From: JANQPA01 sp964628385
Lineage (GTDB): Bacteria > Bacteroidota > Bacteroidia > Chitinophagales > Saprospiraceae
Reading direction: 5' to 3'
Length of the DNA: 50,715 nucleotides
NCBI GenBank assembly: GCA_964628385.1
Contig: CAZVOD010000025.1
Location: forward strand, 1-50,715
The notes under the pieces were generated by a model. The model searched no databases. It saw only the letters and a program-made list of their open reading frames with translations, and was not told the DNA's origin. A program made the translations under genes and the position numbers. Positions 1 to 8,194 of this stretch are shown here, in pieces; position 1 is the stretch's first letter, and each line of letters begins with the position of its first letter.

Positions 1-32
1 GCTAATCTACAATTTTTTCAAAGAACTATTTG

Positions 33-49
33 GATGCTAACATAGCATC
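33..49. repeat. Short perfect hairpin
   Basis: GATGCTA and TAGCATC flank a 3-base loop (ACA). It lies just before a terminator-like hairpin and may belong to the 3' end of a gene off the left edge. There is no T-run directly after it, so its role is unknown. Confidence 0.35.
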
Positions 50-51
50 TC

Positions 52-88
52 TAGGGCTGATTTTAAAAAATCAGGCTCATTTTTATTC
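52..88 (+). terminator. Possible rho-independent terminator of an upstream gene
   Basis: CTGATTT and AAATCAG form a 7 bp stem with a TAAA loop, followed by GCTC and then ATTTTTATTC. The stem is AT-rich and the T-run starts four bases late, so it is a modest candidate. It would terminate a gene lying left of the window. The rest of 1-192 shows no gene. Confidence 0.35.
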
Positions 89-192
89 ATTTATACGGCT
101 TTATCAAATCTTTATTATAAAAGTTACGTACAACTAGTTATATTAAAAGTGTTCCCCCCACCAATCAACTCATTAAAATTGCCAAGGTAATT

Positions 193-1179
193 ATGAATAG
201 AAGCACAAGTGTGTTTTCTTCCCTTTCAGAGGCACCGGCACAAGGGATGAATAGAAAATGTTTATCGGATTGGTTGTGGGCTTACAGTATAGCTACTATT
301 GGTTATGCTCAGAAAAAGCCTGAAAAATGCCATTGGGGATTGAAAAACCTAAAAGCTCTGTTTACAAGCCCCTACGAACTACCAGCAGATTCAGAATTGT
401 TTAGCCTGAAAAGTATCTGGCCTTCCCCTGATGCTCTGACGCTGCATCCTATGCCAATACTACCGCCTGTATTAGCAGGCACTGCCTGGGTAGCCTACCA
501 AAATGCAACAGATAAAGAAGCGATTAAGCCCCTACTGGAAGATATTTATACTACGGCACTGGAGTATCATCGTCAGCTCTATGCCCTGAGAGAACATCAG
601 GATAGCGGATTGATCATTATCAAAAATGAATGGGAAACCTTCTACAAAGAAGTATCTGCGGATTCCCTATTGCTAGACCCATTTTTCCATGCCTTGTTAT
701 CCTGGTCTAATGCTGCTCTGATTCAGCTCGGTGGTTTTTTGAATAAAGACGTTCTGGAAATTATGGAGTGGTATGAATTGACCATCTATAGTGCCAACGA
801 GTATATGTGGAGTGACTCCTACGAGGGGTATTATCCGATAGCTCTCGACGAAGAGCAGTTGATCAATGTTTCTTCTGCTGATAGTGCACTGGCCCTTTTT
901 GGCAATCTGGCTACTCAGGATCAGGCTGAAGTAGTATATCCACACCTGGAAAATCAATTAAAAGATCATTTTCAACAGCCTAAAGATGAAAAGCAGGCCG
1001 GTTTGATCGATATCACGCGCCTCATCACTCTGATGGAAGGCACGAGCAATTACGATTTTGAAGAACTTAACCTGTTGCTGATCAAAGAGCTTGCTATCAT
1101 TTTTAATGCTTTTGGTACCCAACTCTCCGAAGCACTGGACAGCTTCATCTTTGATGGCCTAAAAAGTTATATGGAATAG
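193..1179 (+). CDS. Degenerate (alpha/alpha)6-barrel glycosidase-like protein
   Basis: A 328-residue protein with no signal peptide, so probably cytosolic. The stretch PPVLAGTAW (about residues 91-99), NEWETFYKE (about 144-152) and DPFFHALLSWSN (about 161-172) follow in order the landmarks of MGH1-like/trehalase-type (alpha/alpha)6 glycosidases, which read roughly QPPVLAWA, HPWESGxDNSP and DPLFNAILLRSN. The usual WESGxDNSP catalytic-site segment is replaced by WETFYKE, and the aromatic N-terminal segment (WxWD) is missing. The protein is also short for the family (usually 400 or more residues). I infer an inactive or functionally altered homologue. The start is the first ATG after AATT-rich DNA; no strong ribosome binding site is visible. 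The frame stays open for another 46 codons after the TAG at 1177-1179, which may be chance. Confidence 0.5.
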   Translation: MNRSTSVFSSLSEAPAQGMNRKCLSDWLWAYSIATIGYAQKKPEKCHWGLKNLKALFTSPYELPADSELFSLKSIWPSPDALTLHPMPILPPVLAGTAWVAYQNATDKEAIKPLLEDIYTTALEYHRQLYALREHQDSGLIIIKNEWETFYKEVSADSLLLDPFFHALLSWSNAALIQLGGFLNKDVLEIMEWYELTIYSANEYMWSDSYEGYYPIALDEEQLINVSSADSALALFGNLATQDQAEVVYPHLENQLKDHFQQPKDEKQAGLIDITRLITLMEGTSNYDFEELNLLLIKELAIIFNAFGTQLSEALDSFIFDGLKSYME

Positions 1180-1248
1180 TACCGCATCGCTCTTCAAGCT
1201 CCTATCGATAGGGCTGTATTCGATTTTTTTACCATAAATCAATCCAGG

Positions 1249-1312
1249 AGACTTGTTTCGCTGGCGCAGATCGTTAGAATATTACCCTTTTTAACACTGG
1301 CGAAACAAGTCT
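1249..1312. repeat. 13 bp inverted repeat
   Basis: AGACTTGTTTCGC at 1249-1261 is repeated as its exact reverse complement GCGAAACAAGTCT at 1300-1312, separated by 38 bases. No poly-T follows, so it is not a standard terminator. It could be the ends of a very small mobile-element remnant or a structured mRNA element. No second copy was noticed in the window. Confidence 0.5.
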
Positions 1313-1472
1313 ACAAGTAACGCCGAAGAATTTCTCACCATTCAAGCAAGAGAGTGTAAGCTGGTATATAAAAGTGTTAAAGTATATTAAATTAAAAATG
1401 GTTGAATTGAATATAATTCGGGAGGGTAACTCATAATAACAATTAGGCAAGCATATTTACAAACGATAAACC

Positions 1473-1716
1473 ATGCTTATGGATTTACGTAAATTACTCA
1501 TTTTCCTTCCACTATTGTATATCTACACAAGCGGGACAAGCAGGAATACCAGGAATATTTGGAGTATTTACAAAAAAAAGGTTGGATCACAGATGATATA
1601 GAGGATTTAAAATTGGGTAAATTACAGGGCGTGGAAGGCTTGAAAGCTTTAAGAGTTACGGTTAAAAACCAGGCTTTTTTCTAGGGGTATATTATTGGTA
1701 AAAATTTTCTGGCTAT
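1473..1716 (+). pseudogene. Frameshifted relic of a small exported protein
   Basis: An ATG at 1473 opens a hydrophobic, signal-peptide-like stretch (MLMDLRKLLIFLPLLYIY). The coding-like continuation lies in a different frame: from about 1520 one reads KRDKQEYQEYLEYLQKKGW, then ITDDIEDLKLGKLQGVEGLK, ending VTVKNQAFF at a TAG (1682-1684). Past that TAG the same frame gives GYIIGKNFLAI and a second TAG at 1715-1717. The frame change, the possible nonsense codon and the perfect terminator at 1761 together suggest a decayed gene for a small secreted or membrane protein. The family is not recognised. A sequencing error is the other explanation. Confidence 0.4.
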
Positions 1717-1760
1717 TTAGAATTAATGCTTTTCAATCTGCTGCACAGCGCTGCGGTTAA

Positions 1761-1804
1761 GGGCTGAAAGAGGATGAAGGTTCTCTTTCAGCCCTTGTTT
1801 TTTG
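1761..1804 (+). terminator. Strong rho-independent terminator
   Basis: GGGCTGAAAGAG at 1761-1772 pairs perfectly with CTCTTTCAGCCC at 1783-1794 around a 10-base loop, followed by TTGTTTTTTGG. It lies about 45 bases after the broken small gene and is the best sign that this stretch was once a transcribed gene. Confidence 0.85.
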
Positions 1805-1853
1805 GTTGTATCCAGTGGTAATTGAAGGTTTTAAAAAAAAAACTAAAAAACTG

Positions 1854-1886
1854 TTGACGTTTTTTTTTTGGACTACACTATAACTG
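1854..1886 (+). promoter_or_regulatory. Candidate promoter for the tail-fibre-like gene
   Basis: TTGACG at 1854-1859 and TATAACTG at 1879-1886 lie upstream of the start at 1951, with a T-run between them. TATAACTG differs from the Bacteroidota -7 box TAnnTTTG at two positions and the spacing is longer than usual, so this is only a candidate. Confidence 0.3.
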
Positions 1887-1950
1887 TGAAACCAATCAAA
1901 AAAGAACATCAGAAAACCAAATGATTTTTCACAACCAAAAAATGATTCAA

Positions 1951-2871
1951 ATGAAAACTTTTCCAATTAACCTTATTCAAGTTACTTTTATTTGCTTGCT
2001 AGGTTTACTACTTGCTACAACAACAAAGGCACAAAACACTTTTCCTGGGACGGGTAATGTAGGTCTGGGTACTACCAGCCCGGCTCGTGAGCTTCACATC
2101 CTTGGTTCCGATGGTTTGCTAAGAACAGAATCAAAGACTCGTTACAACTGGATAGAAGTCTTCAACAACAATGGCTACATTGGCTATTTTGGTACTTATT
2201 CCGGAGAAAGAGATCTTGATTTGGGTACCGGAGCTGGCAACCGGGAAGGAAGTCTTCAATTGGTTACTCAGGCTAAGCCAAGAATGACTATTGACCCTAA
2301 TGGTAGAGTGGGAATCGGTACAACTTCCCCCAAGGCAGACCTGGACATAGAAGGTAACGTATTTATCAATTCTAACAAGGGAAATATTACCTACGGTTAC
2401 TACGGAGGTGACCGCTTTCAGTTTAGCACCATTGGAGGTGGCGAGAATCTGCAACTGCGCTCCTTTAACAATGCTAATACTTCCAGAATGGTGGCTTTCT
2501 TTCAGCAAGATGGAGGCGTGGGTATCAACACCAACGATGTACCAGCGGGCTACAAACTAGCCGTTGATGGTAGAGTCATTTGTGAAGAGTTAAAAGTACA
2601 ATTGTCCAATAGCTGGCCAGATTATGTCTTCGAAGACACCTATAACCTGCCTTCTCTTGAAGAAGTCGAAAATGCGATCGAAGAAAATGGCCATTTGCCC
2701 GGTGTACCTTCTGCTGCTGCCATCGAAAAGGCGGGGGGTATTGAAGTAGGAGAAATGCAGCGGTTGATGATGGAAAAAATCGAAGAATTAACCCTGTACA
2801 TGATTGAGCTGAAGAAAGAAAACAAGGCACTGAAAGCAAAAGTAGCCGTACTGGAAGCAGAGGGAAAATAA
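1951..2871 (+). CDS. Secreted tail-fibre-like repeat protein
   Basis: Exported protein of 306 residues counted from the ATG at 1951. That start puts the signal peptide (MKTFPINLIQ through TTKAQN) at the N-terminus; ATGs at 1921 and 1942 are in frame but only add polar residues. After the signal come two GN/GR-VG(L/I)GTTSP motifs (GNVGLGTTSP and GRVGIGTTSP), the hallmark of Bacteroidota tail-fibre-like surface proteins built on short beta repeats. The C-terminus carries the usual SLEEVENAIEENGHLPGVPS segment, then a heptad-rich coiled coil (EKIEELTLYMIELKKENK) likely to trimerise. Such proteins resemble phage tail-fibre shafts with chaperone-like ends, but the catalytic residues of an S74 chaperone cannot be assigned. 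The gene stands alone with its own terminator. Its role is unknown; a surface or matrix role is inferred. Confidence 0.75.
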   Translation: MKTFPINLIQVTFICLLGLLLATTTKAQNTFPGTGNVGLGTTSPARELHILGSDGLLRTESKTRYNWIEVFNNNGYIGYFGTYSGERDLDLGTGAGNREGSLQLVTQAKPRMTIDPNGRVGIGTTSPKADLDIEGNVFINSNKGNITYGYYGGDRFQFSTIGGGENLQLRSFNNANTSRMVAFFQQDGGVGINTNDVPAGYKLAVDGRVICEELKVQLSNSWPDYVFEDTYNLPSLEEVENAIEENGHLPGVPSAAAIEKAGGIEVGEMQRLMMEKIEELTLYMIELKKENKALKAKVAVLEAEGK

Positions 2872-2885
2872 TTACCGGCCTTTTG

Positions 2886-2926
2886 AAGTGGCAAGTTATT
2901 TCCTCAATTGCCACTTTTTCTTTTTT
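2886..2926 (+). terminator. Rho-independent terminator
   Basis: AAGTGGCAA at 2886-2894 pairs perfectly with TTGCCACTT at 2908-2916, followed by TTTCTTTTTT. It ends the tail-fibre-like gene 14 bases upstream. Confidence 0.85.
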
Positions 2927-3033
2927 AATTTTTTATTAATAAACAATGTGGGTTGTGTTGGCCGAGTCTTGAAAAGGCACCTTACTAATTGCTTTGAGCA
3001 CGGCCTTCAAACTGTAACAAAAGAAAAAGACCA

Positions 3034-4989
3034 ATGAAATCATTTTATAAAATAGCTTTCAGGCTAAGTTTGATGAGTCTGACACTATTAATAGGGCATT
3101 CACATGCTTTACTTGCTCAAGATATCAACAGTGATGTAGCTCCTCAAAAAGAAGTGCAGCAGGATCCTACTGTTCTTAATAACAATGGTCGCATATTTGA
3201 GATTGTTAAATCTCCTCAAATGAATGCCGACCAGGAAAAATACCTGGATGCTATTATTGGAGAGCGTAAATCTATTCAGGCCACGCAGTTTTCGCGCATC
3301 AATAATGCCTCGCTAACTGCAGAAACCAGAGCAACGCTAAATTTACCGGAGCTATCCAATCTGGATGTTATTCCTTACAGCATTGACAAAAGAGCGAATG
3401 GTAAAATATTTTGGAAAGGCCGTTCTGAAGATGGAAAAACTGTAGCCAAATTTATCATCAACGGCAATATGGTCACAGGGCAGGTACAAACGGCAGATCA
3501 GATTTATCAGATTCGCCCACTAACTGAAGGCCTGCATGTGGTTGTTCCTACGGAATTCGGTCCTGAGCACGATTGTGGCTACGACGGGAAATTTCCCCAA
3601 AAATCAAATTCCGGGAAAAAGTCCGGCACTGGATTTAAGGTGCCAGACGATGAGCCGGAGGGCGAGCGTAAATCGTCGGCAGCAGAATGTGATGTTCGCC
3701 TGATGGTTGTATACACTAATTCCGTCGATAACCTGTCGCCCAACATAGCTGATCTGATAGAGTTGGAGATTGACAACTTCAATGACATCAACAATAATAG
3801 CGATGTATCTTTCAATGTGACTCTGGCTCGTTCACTAGAGGTGAATTATAACGAAACCAACCAGGAATTACAGCATCCTCAGGTATCCAGCTGGGATATC
3901 AGCCGGGATTTATACCGGCTATGGCACCCCAATGATGGCTGGATGGATAATGTACACACAGAAAGAGGTCTTTACGATGCCGATATGGTACTATTCATGG
4001 TAGATCAATTGCCCGGATATGGTGGTCTGGCCTTTAATGTGGGAGTAGATGCTGCGGATGCCTTTTGTATTATGACATGGAATAACGGCAATCATACGTT
4101 TACACATGAGTTTGGTCACCTCATCGGGATGTGGCACAATGTAGAGAACAGCCCCGGCACGTCAAGCTCTGTGGTACCTTTTGACTATGGCTTTGCTCAT
4201 TATTGGACCGGAATAGGGCCTAATTTCAGAACAGTGATGTCTTACAGTAACCCCTGTGGCTCGGCGGGCTGCCCAAGAATACCTTATTGGTCTAATCCTG
4301 ATCTGGACTATGGTATTTACAATATCAGCCTGGGAGCTAGCAACAAGGACAATGCCCGGGTGGCCAATGAACAGGAAGCAACCATTTCCAACTTCCAGCA
4401 TACGATCACCAACAAACGGGTGTTTACTAATACGACAGTTCGTAATCGCGAAACGGGTAATCTTATCGCTAATGCCTCCATTGATTCTGATCATTCGGTG
4501 GTCCGGTATTACAATGGATCGTCGGGAGAATATCGTGCCCCACAAAGTATCACACTGAGAACTGGCTTCAGAGCTTATCCCGGTAGTAATTTCAGGGCGC
4601 GTATCAGCAACTGTTTCAACTTTACTATAAAAAATACAGAACTAGCTACTACAAAAGCTAAAAACGAATCAGAAGCCCATCCTTCCGCTGATCTGCCGGC
4701 AGCCGAAACGGAAATGGGAGAGAACAGCTTAAGGTTAGAGATTTTCCCTAATCCGGTATTGCATAGTGCTACTGTGCAGTATAATTTAGAGAAAGCTTCC
4801 GACGTAAGTATTGGACTATATGATGTCAATAACAGGCTATTGCGCAATATTGTACAACAAACCGCAGTAGGAAATGGAATACACACTGCCACCTTTGATG
4901 TAAGTGACCTACCAGCTGGCATCTATATGGCGCGCCTGCAGGCGGATGAGCAGGTGATAACCAGGCGGGTGGTAGTGGCTAAAAGATAA
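3034..4989 (+). CDS. Secreted metzincin-type zinc metalloprotease with T9SS tail
   Basis: A 651-residue secreted protease. It starts with a signal peptide (about residues 1-29, ending ALLAQD), then a propeptide-like region to about residue 225, and a catalytic domain. The zinc site HEFGHLIGMWH begins at His358 and fits the metzincin pattern HExxHxxGxxH; VMSYS about 40 residues later is the Met-turn. The overall form is that of reprolysin-like (M12B-type) bacterial enzymes. The last ~80 residues form a type IX secretion sorting domain (LEIFPNPV, later DLPAGIYMARL, ending VVVAKR), so the protein should cross the outer membrane by T9SS. It is a single gene with an A-rich leader (AAAGAAAAAGACC) before the ATG and its own terminator. 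The zinc site and tail are clear; the substrate is unknown. Confidence 0.88.
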   Translation: MKSFYKIAFRLSLMSLTLLIGHSHALLAQDINSDVAPQKEVQQDPTVLNNNGRIFEIVKSPQMNADQEKYLDAIIGERKSIQATQFSRINNASLTAETRATLNLPELSNLDVIPYSIDKRANGKIFWKGRSEDGKTVAKFIINGNMVTGQVQTADQIYQIRPLTEGLHVVVPTEFGPEHDCGYDGKFPQKSNSGKKSGTGFKVPDDEPEGERKSSAAECDVRLMVVYTNSVDNLSPNIADLIELEIDNFNDINNNSDVSFNVTLARSLEVNYNETNQELQHPQVSSWDISRDLYRLWHPNDGWMDNVHTERGLYDADMVLFMVDQLPGYGGLAFNVGVDAADAFCIMTWNNGNHTFTHEFGHLIGMWHNVENSPGTSSSVVPFDYGFAHYWTGIGPNFRTVMSYSNPCGSAGCPRIPYWSNPDLDYGIYNISLGASNKDNARVANEQEATISNFQHTITNKRVFTNTTVRNRETGNLIANASIDSDHSVVRYYNGSSGEYRAPQSITLRTGFRAYPGSNFRARISNCFNFTIKNTELATTKAKNESEAHPSADLPAAETEMGENSLRLEIFPNPVLHSATVQYNLEKASDVSIGLYDVNNRLLRNIVQQTAVGNGIHTATFDVSDLPAGIYMARLQADEQVITRRVVVAKR

Positions 4990-5021
4990 TTGGATTTGCT
5001 ATTTTAATAAGGCATGTATGA

Positions 5022-5058
5022 GTAGAGGCGCTAACTTTTTAGCGCCTCTACATTTTTT
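5022..5058 (+). terminator. Rho-independent terminator
   Basis: GTAGAGGCGCTAA at 5022-5034 pairs perfectly with TTAGCGCCTCTAC at 5039-5051 around CTTT, then ATTTTTTC. It ends the metalloprotease gene; on the other strand no T-run follows, so it serves the plus strand only. Confidence 0.88.
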
Positions 5059-5082
5059 CATACTAGTGAACTAACAGAAAAT

Positions 5083-5961
5083 TTATCGTTCAAAATATTT
5101 TTTATATACTTCTCTGTACCTGCTGGGGGTACAATTCATGACTTTCTTGAATTGCCGATTAAAGTTGGAGAGGTTATTAAATCCTGACAGAAAGCCGATT
5201 TGGGCAATACTATAGGAATCTGTCAACAGGTATTTACAAGCAATTCCGGTGCGAAATTCATTTAGATAAGCTACAAAAGATTTATTAGTCTTTCTTTTGA
5301 AATAACGGCAAAAGGCGTATTTACTCAAATTCACCAGCCCGGCCACTTCTTCTAGTGAAATGGGTTTGTCAAAATTCTTTGAAATATAATCAAATATTTT
5401 GTCAATAGGGTGGTAATATTCTACCACATTAGGTTGGCCATAAGCTTCGCTGGCTAGTACGCGATGTTTTTTGCTGGCAGATATTTGGTCCAGTGTGCTG
5501 AGTAAATGTACAAATTTGGTAGCTCCGCTGGCTTCATTGGCCTGCATCATAATAGTAGCGACCTTCTCAGCTAGATCAGGAAACAGCTTAATGCCTCTTG
5601 ATGTCCCTTGCAGAAATTCTTTGACAGAAGACATTTCGGGTAGCTCAAAAAAGCGAACGCCAAAAGAATCCCATCTAAAAAAGATGGAGATCAACCGGGC
5701 TTCCTCAGCATCTTCTCCGTTGGCGTTAACGGCATCAAATTTAAATACATGGGGTACGTTAGGCCCAAGGATATATACATCCTTAGCTTTGAAATGATCT
5801 ACCGCATTCGCTACTGATACTACCCCAGTACCACTCACTACCAAGCTGATTTGGATTTCAGGATGATAGTGAAGTTCATTGTATTGATGTTCAGTAGAAT
5901 TATCCTGGACATGAAAAGATGTCCCATCTTTCTCAGTGACTTTAAAAAGTATAGCCTTCAT
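5083..5961 (-). CDS. AraC-family transcriptional regulator
   Basis: A 292-residue cytosolic DNA-binding regulator. The N-terminal half is a cupin-type sensor: HYHPEIQISLVVSGTG near residues 32-47, followed by a second short strand set with GPNVPHVF. The C-terminal ~100 residues hold the two helix-turn-helix motifs of AraC/XylS proteins: SLEEVAGLVNLSKYAFCRYF, and later SIAQIGFLSGFNNLSNFNRQ leading to CTPSRYREVY. Such cupin-AraC proteins usually sense a small molecule, often a sugar, and control a neighbouring operon. The neighbours are an unrelated protease (convergent) and IS debris, so the target cannot be read from context. The divergent gene it may once have controlled could have been lost at the IS insertion. 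Confidence 0.9.
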   Translation of the reverse strand: MKAILFKVTEKDGTSFHVQDNSTEHQYNELHYHPEIQISLVVSGTGVVSVANAVDHFKAKDVYILGPNVPHVFKFDAVNANGEDAEEARLISIFFRWDSFGVRFFELPEMSSVKEFLQGTSRGIKLFPDLAEKVATIMMQANEASGATKFVHLLSTLDQISASKKHRVLASEAYGQPNVVEYYHPIDKIFDYISKNFDKPISLEEVAGLVNLSKYAFCRYFKRKTNKSFVAYLNEFRTGIACKYLLTDSYSIAQIGFLSGFNNLSNFNRQFKKVMNCTPSRYREVYKKYFER

Positions 5962-6373
5962 TTTACCTGGACTTTCGACCTACGTTTTTCTCAATCTTGC
6001 TTGATGTATTTGTAGAAGAGTTATATCGGTAGCTGCATAGCTTTCAAGACAAGCAGTATCCGAAGTATTGATCAATACATTAGCAGACTGTATTTTTTTA
6101 TACCAGTAAATATAACAGTATAATATTGGTTAAAATTGGAGTAATACTAGCTGTTTCTTTATAATATAACGATCTAATTTTAAATTTCGCTGCATGGATT
6201 AATAAAAATATGGAGAATTTCAAATTTTTGCTTTATAAATATGGAAATTTTTCAAAAAGCCAGAGTAATTTCTAATTTCAGGAGCCATGCAATATTGTAT
6301 CACCATTCGTCAAGAAGATGCGTGATGTAACCATTAATTATTACGATTTTTAGCACATTTAAAAAGAGATAAT
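5962..6373. other. AT-rich spacer without a gene
   Basis: About 410 bases between the AraC start and the IS relic. It is very AT-rich and has stops in all frames. It should contain the promoter of the AraC gene, but no -33/-7 pair fits well enough to place it. No IS1-type terminal repeat could be recognised here. Confidence 0.5.
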
Positions 6374-7014
6374 TCATAAAATATATGATGACTGAGGATT
6401 AAGCCAATGGACGAAAATAAAAAACATATTCCATTGGAAAAAAAGTTTCTTTGAAAATTTGGTAGACATTCGCTTAAATCGAGCTAAATGGGTTCTGATA
6501 CAAGTATTTCTTCCTTCAATAGGTTTGGTATATTCTTTACCTTTTAAATGGATGAAGTGCTTGAGTACAGTAGCAAATCCTTCAAAAGCATCGGTTCGGT
6601 AAGCAATTATCTTAATATTCAAATGTTTGATTTTCAATATTAGATATCTGATTTGACGAATATTCCTTTTGCCCATGGTCACAGCAAGAATTTCTTTGGT
6701 TTTTGGTGCATATGTATAAAACACACAGGGCTTCTTGTCTTTATGATGAGCGAAAGAGTAGAACTCATCCAGAATAATACTCTCTTAGCAACGCTTTTTA
6801 ATCTTGACTTGCTTGCCTAGGTTTTGGATCAACTTCAGAATAGAGGAAGTTGATACTTTAAAAACTCTGGAGGCACCTGCGAATACCACTACCATTAAGC
6901 AAAGAAATCAGTATTTGCTGCTTAACCAATGGATTAGCTCCTTGATTTTTATTGTTGACATACCCAGAATTCGTCCTCATCGTCTTAATTGCTAAAACAT
7001 CATACTTTTTTATA
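6374..7014 (-). pseudogene. Decayed IS1-family transposase
   Basis: Read on the minus strand, the pieces assemble into an IS1-type transposase. An N-terminal segment (IKTMRTNSGYVNNKNQ, later LVKQQILISLLNGSGIR) ends at a frameshift near 6865-6880. The next frame continues VFKVSTSSILKLIQNLGKQV, meets an in-frame TAA (6785-6787), then reads ILDEFYSFAHHKDKKPCVFY, TKEILAVTMGKRN, AYRTDAFEGF and IEGRNTCIRTHLARFKRMST. These match the IS1 order of a DNA-binding N-terminus followed by the DDE residues (Asp of LDEFY, Asp of YRTDAF, Glu of IEGRN). A frameshift plus a stop make it non-functional as one protein; IS1 elements do use programmed frameshifting, but not an extra stop. Terminal repeats were not found. 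Confidence 0.75.
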
Positions 7015-7088
7015 TACTATCCTGAAAAGAACAATACTCCGGTCAGAAGAACTACTTATTTACAGTTTGATTTACGTTTTCGCTAGTA

Positions 7089-7122
7089 GCCCATTTCCGG
7101 TATCGGGAATGGGCTTTTGTTT
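7089..7122 (+). terminator. Orphan rho-independent terminator
   Basis: GCCCATTTCC at 7089-7098 pairs (one G-T) with GGGAATGGGC at 7105-7114, followed by TTTTGTTTG. No intact plus-strand gene precedes it: upstream is the minus-strand IS relic. It probably ended a gene destroyed at the IS insertion. A short open frame upstream of it ends TTYLQFDLRFR and a TAG, which could be the tail of that gene. Confidence 0.7.
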
Positions 7123-7181
7123 GTGATTTAGCTAGGTGCTTTCCCAAAAATTACTCAGATTAGCAAAAATCTTACTTACCT

Positions 7182-8168
7182 ATGAGAATTTACAATTGGG
7201 GGATAATCGGTCCCGGCCTTATTGCCCACAAATTTGCTCAGGATTTGAAAGTAGGCCAGCACATGTGCCTGCACGCTATTGCTTCTCGCTCTCAGGAACG
7301 CGCTGAGCGCTTTGCCCGGCAATATCAGGCCAACTACGCCTACGGAAGCTATGAGGAGCTTCTGGATTGTCCGGACCTCGATGTGATTTATATTGCAACA
7401 CCTCACACCTCACACTGCGAGCATACAATCATGTGTTTGAACCGGCAAATTCCTGTACTTTGTGAAAAGCCTTTTGCCATGAATAGCCAGGAAGCCCGAG
7501 AGATGGTGGAGGCCGCCAGAGCTAATGATACTTTTTTGATGGAAGCCATGTGGACGTGCTTTTTACCTACCTTCAAGACTATTTTTGATCTTATTGAAGA
7601 GGGGAAGCTGGGCAGTATCCTCTCCATTAAAGCGGATTTTGGCTTCAGGCCGGAATTTGAACCCAGCAACCGGATTTTTAATCAGGCATTAGGTGGGGGA
7701 GCTTTGCTGGATATAGGTATTTATCCTGTATTTTTAGCCCTGCTCCTGATGGGCGAGCCCGAGCAGGTTAAAGCAATGGCCAATATCGGGACTACGAATG
7801 TAGATGAAGATTGTGGTATTTTATTACAATATGCCGATGGCCGGATGGCACATCTTCACGCTACTTTTTTGGCTACTACTAAAACGGAAGCTTTTATTTA
7901 CGGAGAAAAGGGTACTATTCAGGTTCACTCCCGCTGGCATGAGCCCACCTGGCTCAGCTTTATTGACGAAGCCGGAAGGCCACAAAACTATCACTACGAT
8001 TGGCCCGGTAATGGGTATCATTATGAAGCAGAAGAAGTAGTAAAGTGTCTGGACCAGAATAAAAAAGAGAGTGATAGGCTACCCCTGGACTTTAGCTTCA
8101 AACTCAGCCAATTACTGGATCGGATTAGAAAAGAAGCGGGTATTGTATATCCCGGAATAGACAGATGA
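7182..8168 (+). CDS. Gfo/Idh/MocA-family NAD(P)-dependent oxidoreductase
   Basis: A 328-residue cytosolic dehydrogenase. The N-terminal Rossmann fold opens with WGIIGPGLIAHKFAQ (GxGxxA-type dinucleotide site). VIYIATPHTSH and VLCEKPFAMN follow, the latter being the conserved EKP motif with its catalytic lysine. The second half (GGGALLDIGIYPV) is the alpha/beta substrate domain, where the Asp-x-Gly-x-x-Pro pattern is typical of the family. The closest known branch by look is the dihydrodiol/xylose dehydrogenase type, with a sugar or a trans-dihydrodiol as substrate; the true substrate is unknown. It is 26 bases upstream of the phosphatase lipoprotein on the same strand, so the two are probably co-transcribed. 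Confidence 0.88.
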   Translation: MRIYNWGIIGPGLIAHKFAQDLKVGQHMCLHAIASRSQERAERFARQYQANYAYGSYEELLDCPDLDVIYIATPHTSHCEHTIMCLNRQIPVLCEKPFAMNSQEAREMVEAARANDTFLMEAMWTCFLPTFKTIFDLIEEGKLGSILSIKADFGFRPEFEPSNRIFNQALGGGALLDIGIYPVFLALLLMGEPEQVKAMANIGTTNVDEDCGILLQYADGRMAHLHATFLATTKTEAFIYGEKGTIQVHSRWHEPTWLSFIDEAGRPQNYHYDWPGNGYHYEAEEVVKCLDQNKKESDRLPLDFSFKLSQLLDRIRKEAGIVYPGIDR

Positions 8169-8194
8169 TTTTTCAAAACTAGTAATATTACAAA

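Noticed and set aside
1201..1212. CCTATCGATAGG palindrome followed at a distance by T-run
   Set aside because: No loop is possible without breaking the stem and the T-run is ten bases away, so it is not called a terminator for the first gene.
6804..6995. 63-codon plus-strand frame within the IS region
   Set aside because: It is antisense to the transposase relic, whose motifs on the minus strand explain the stretch better.
6374..7014. Programmed frameshifting of an active IS1
   Set aside because: Besides the frame change there is an in-frame TAA and no terminal repeats, so an active element is unlikely.
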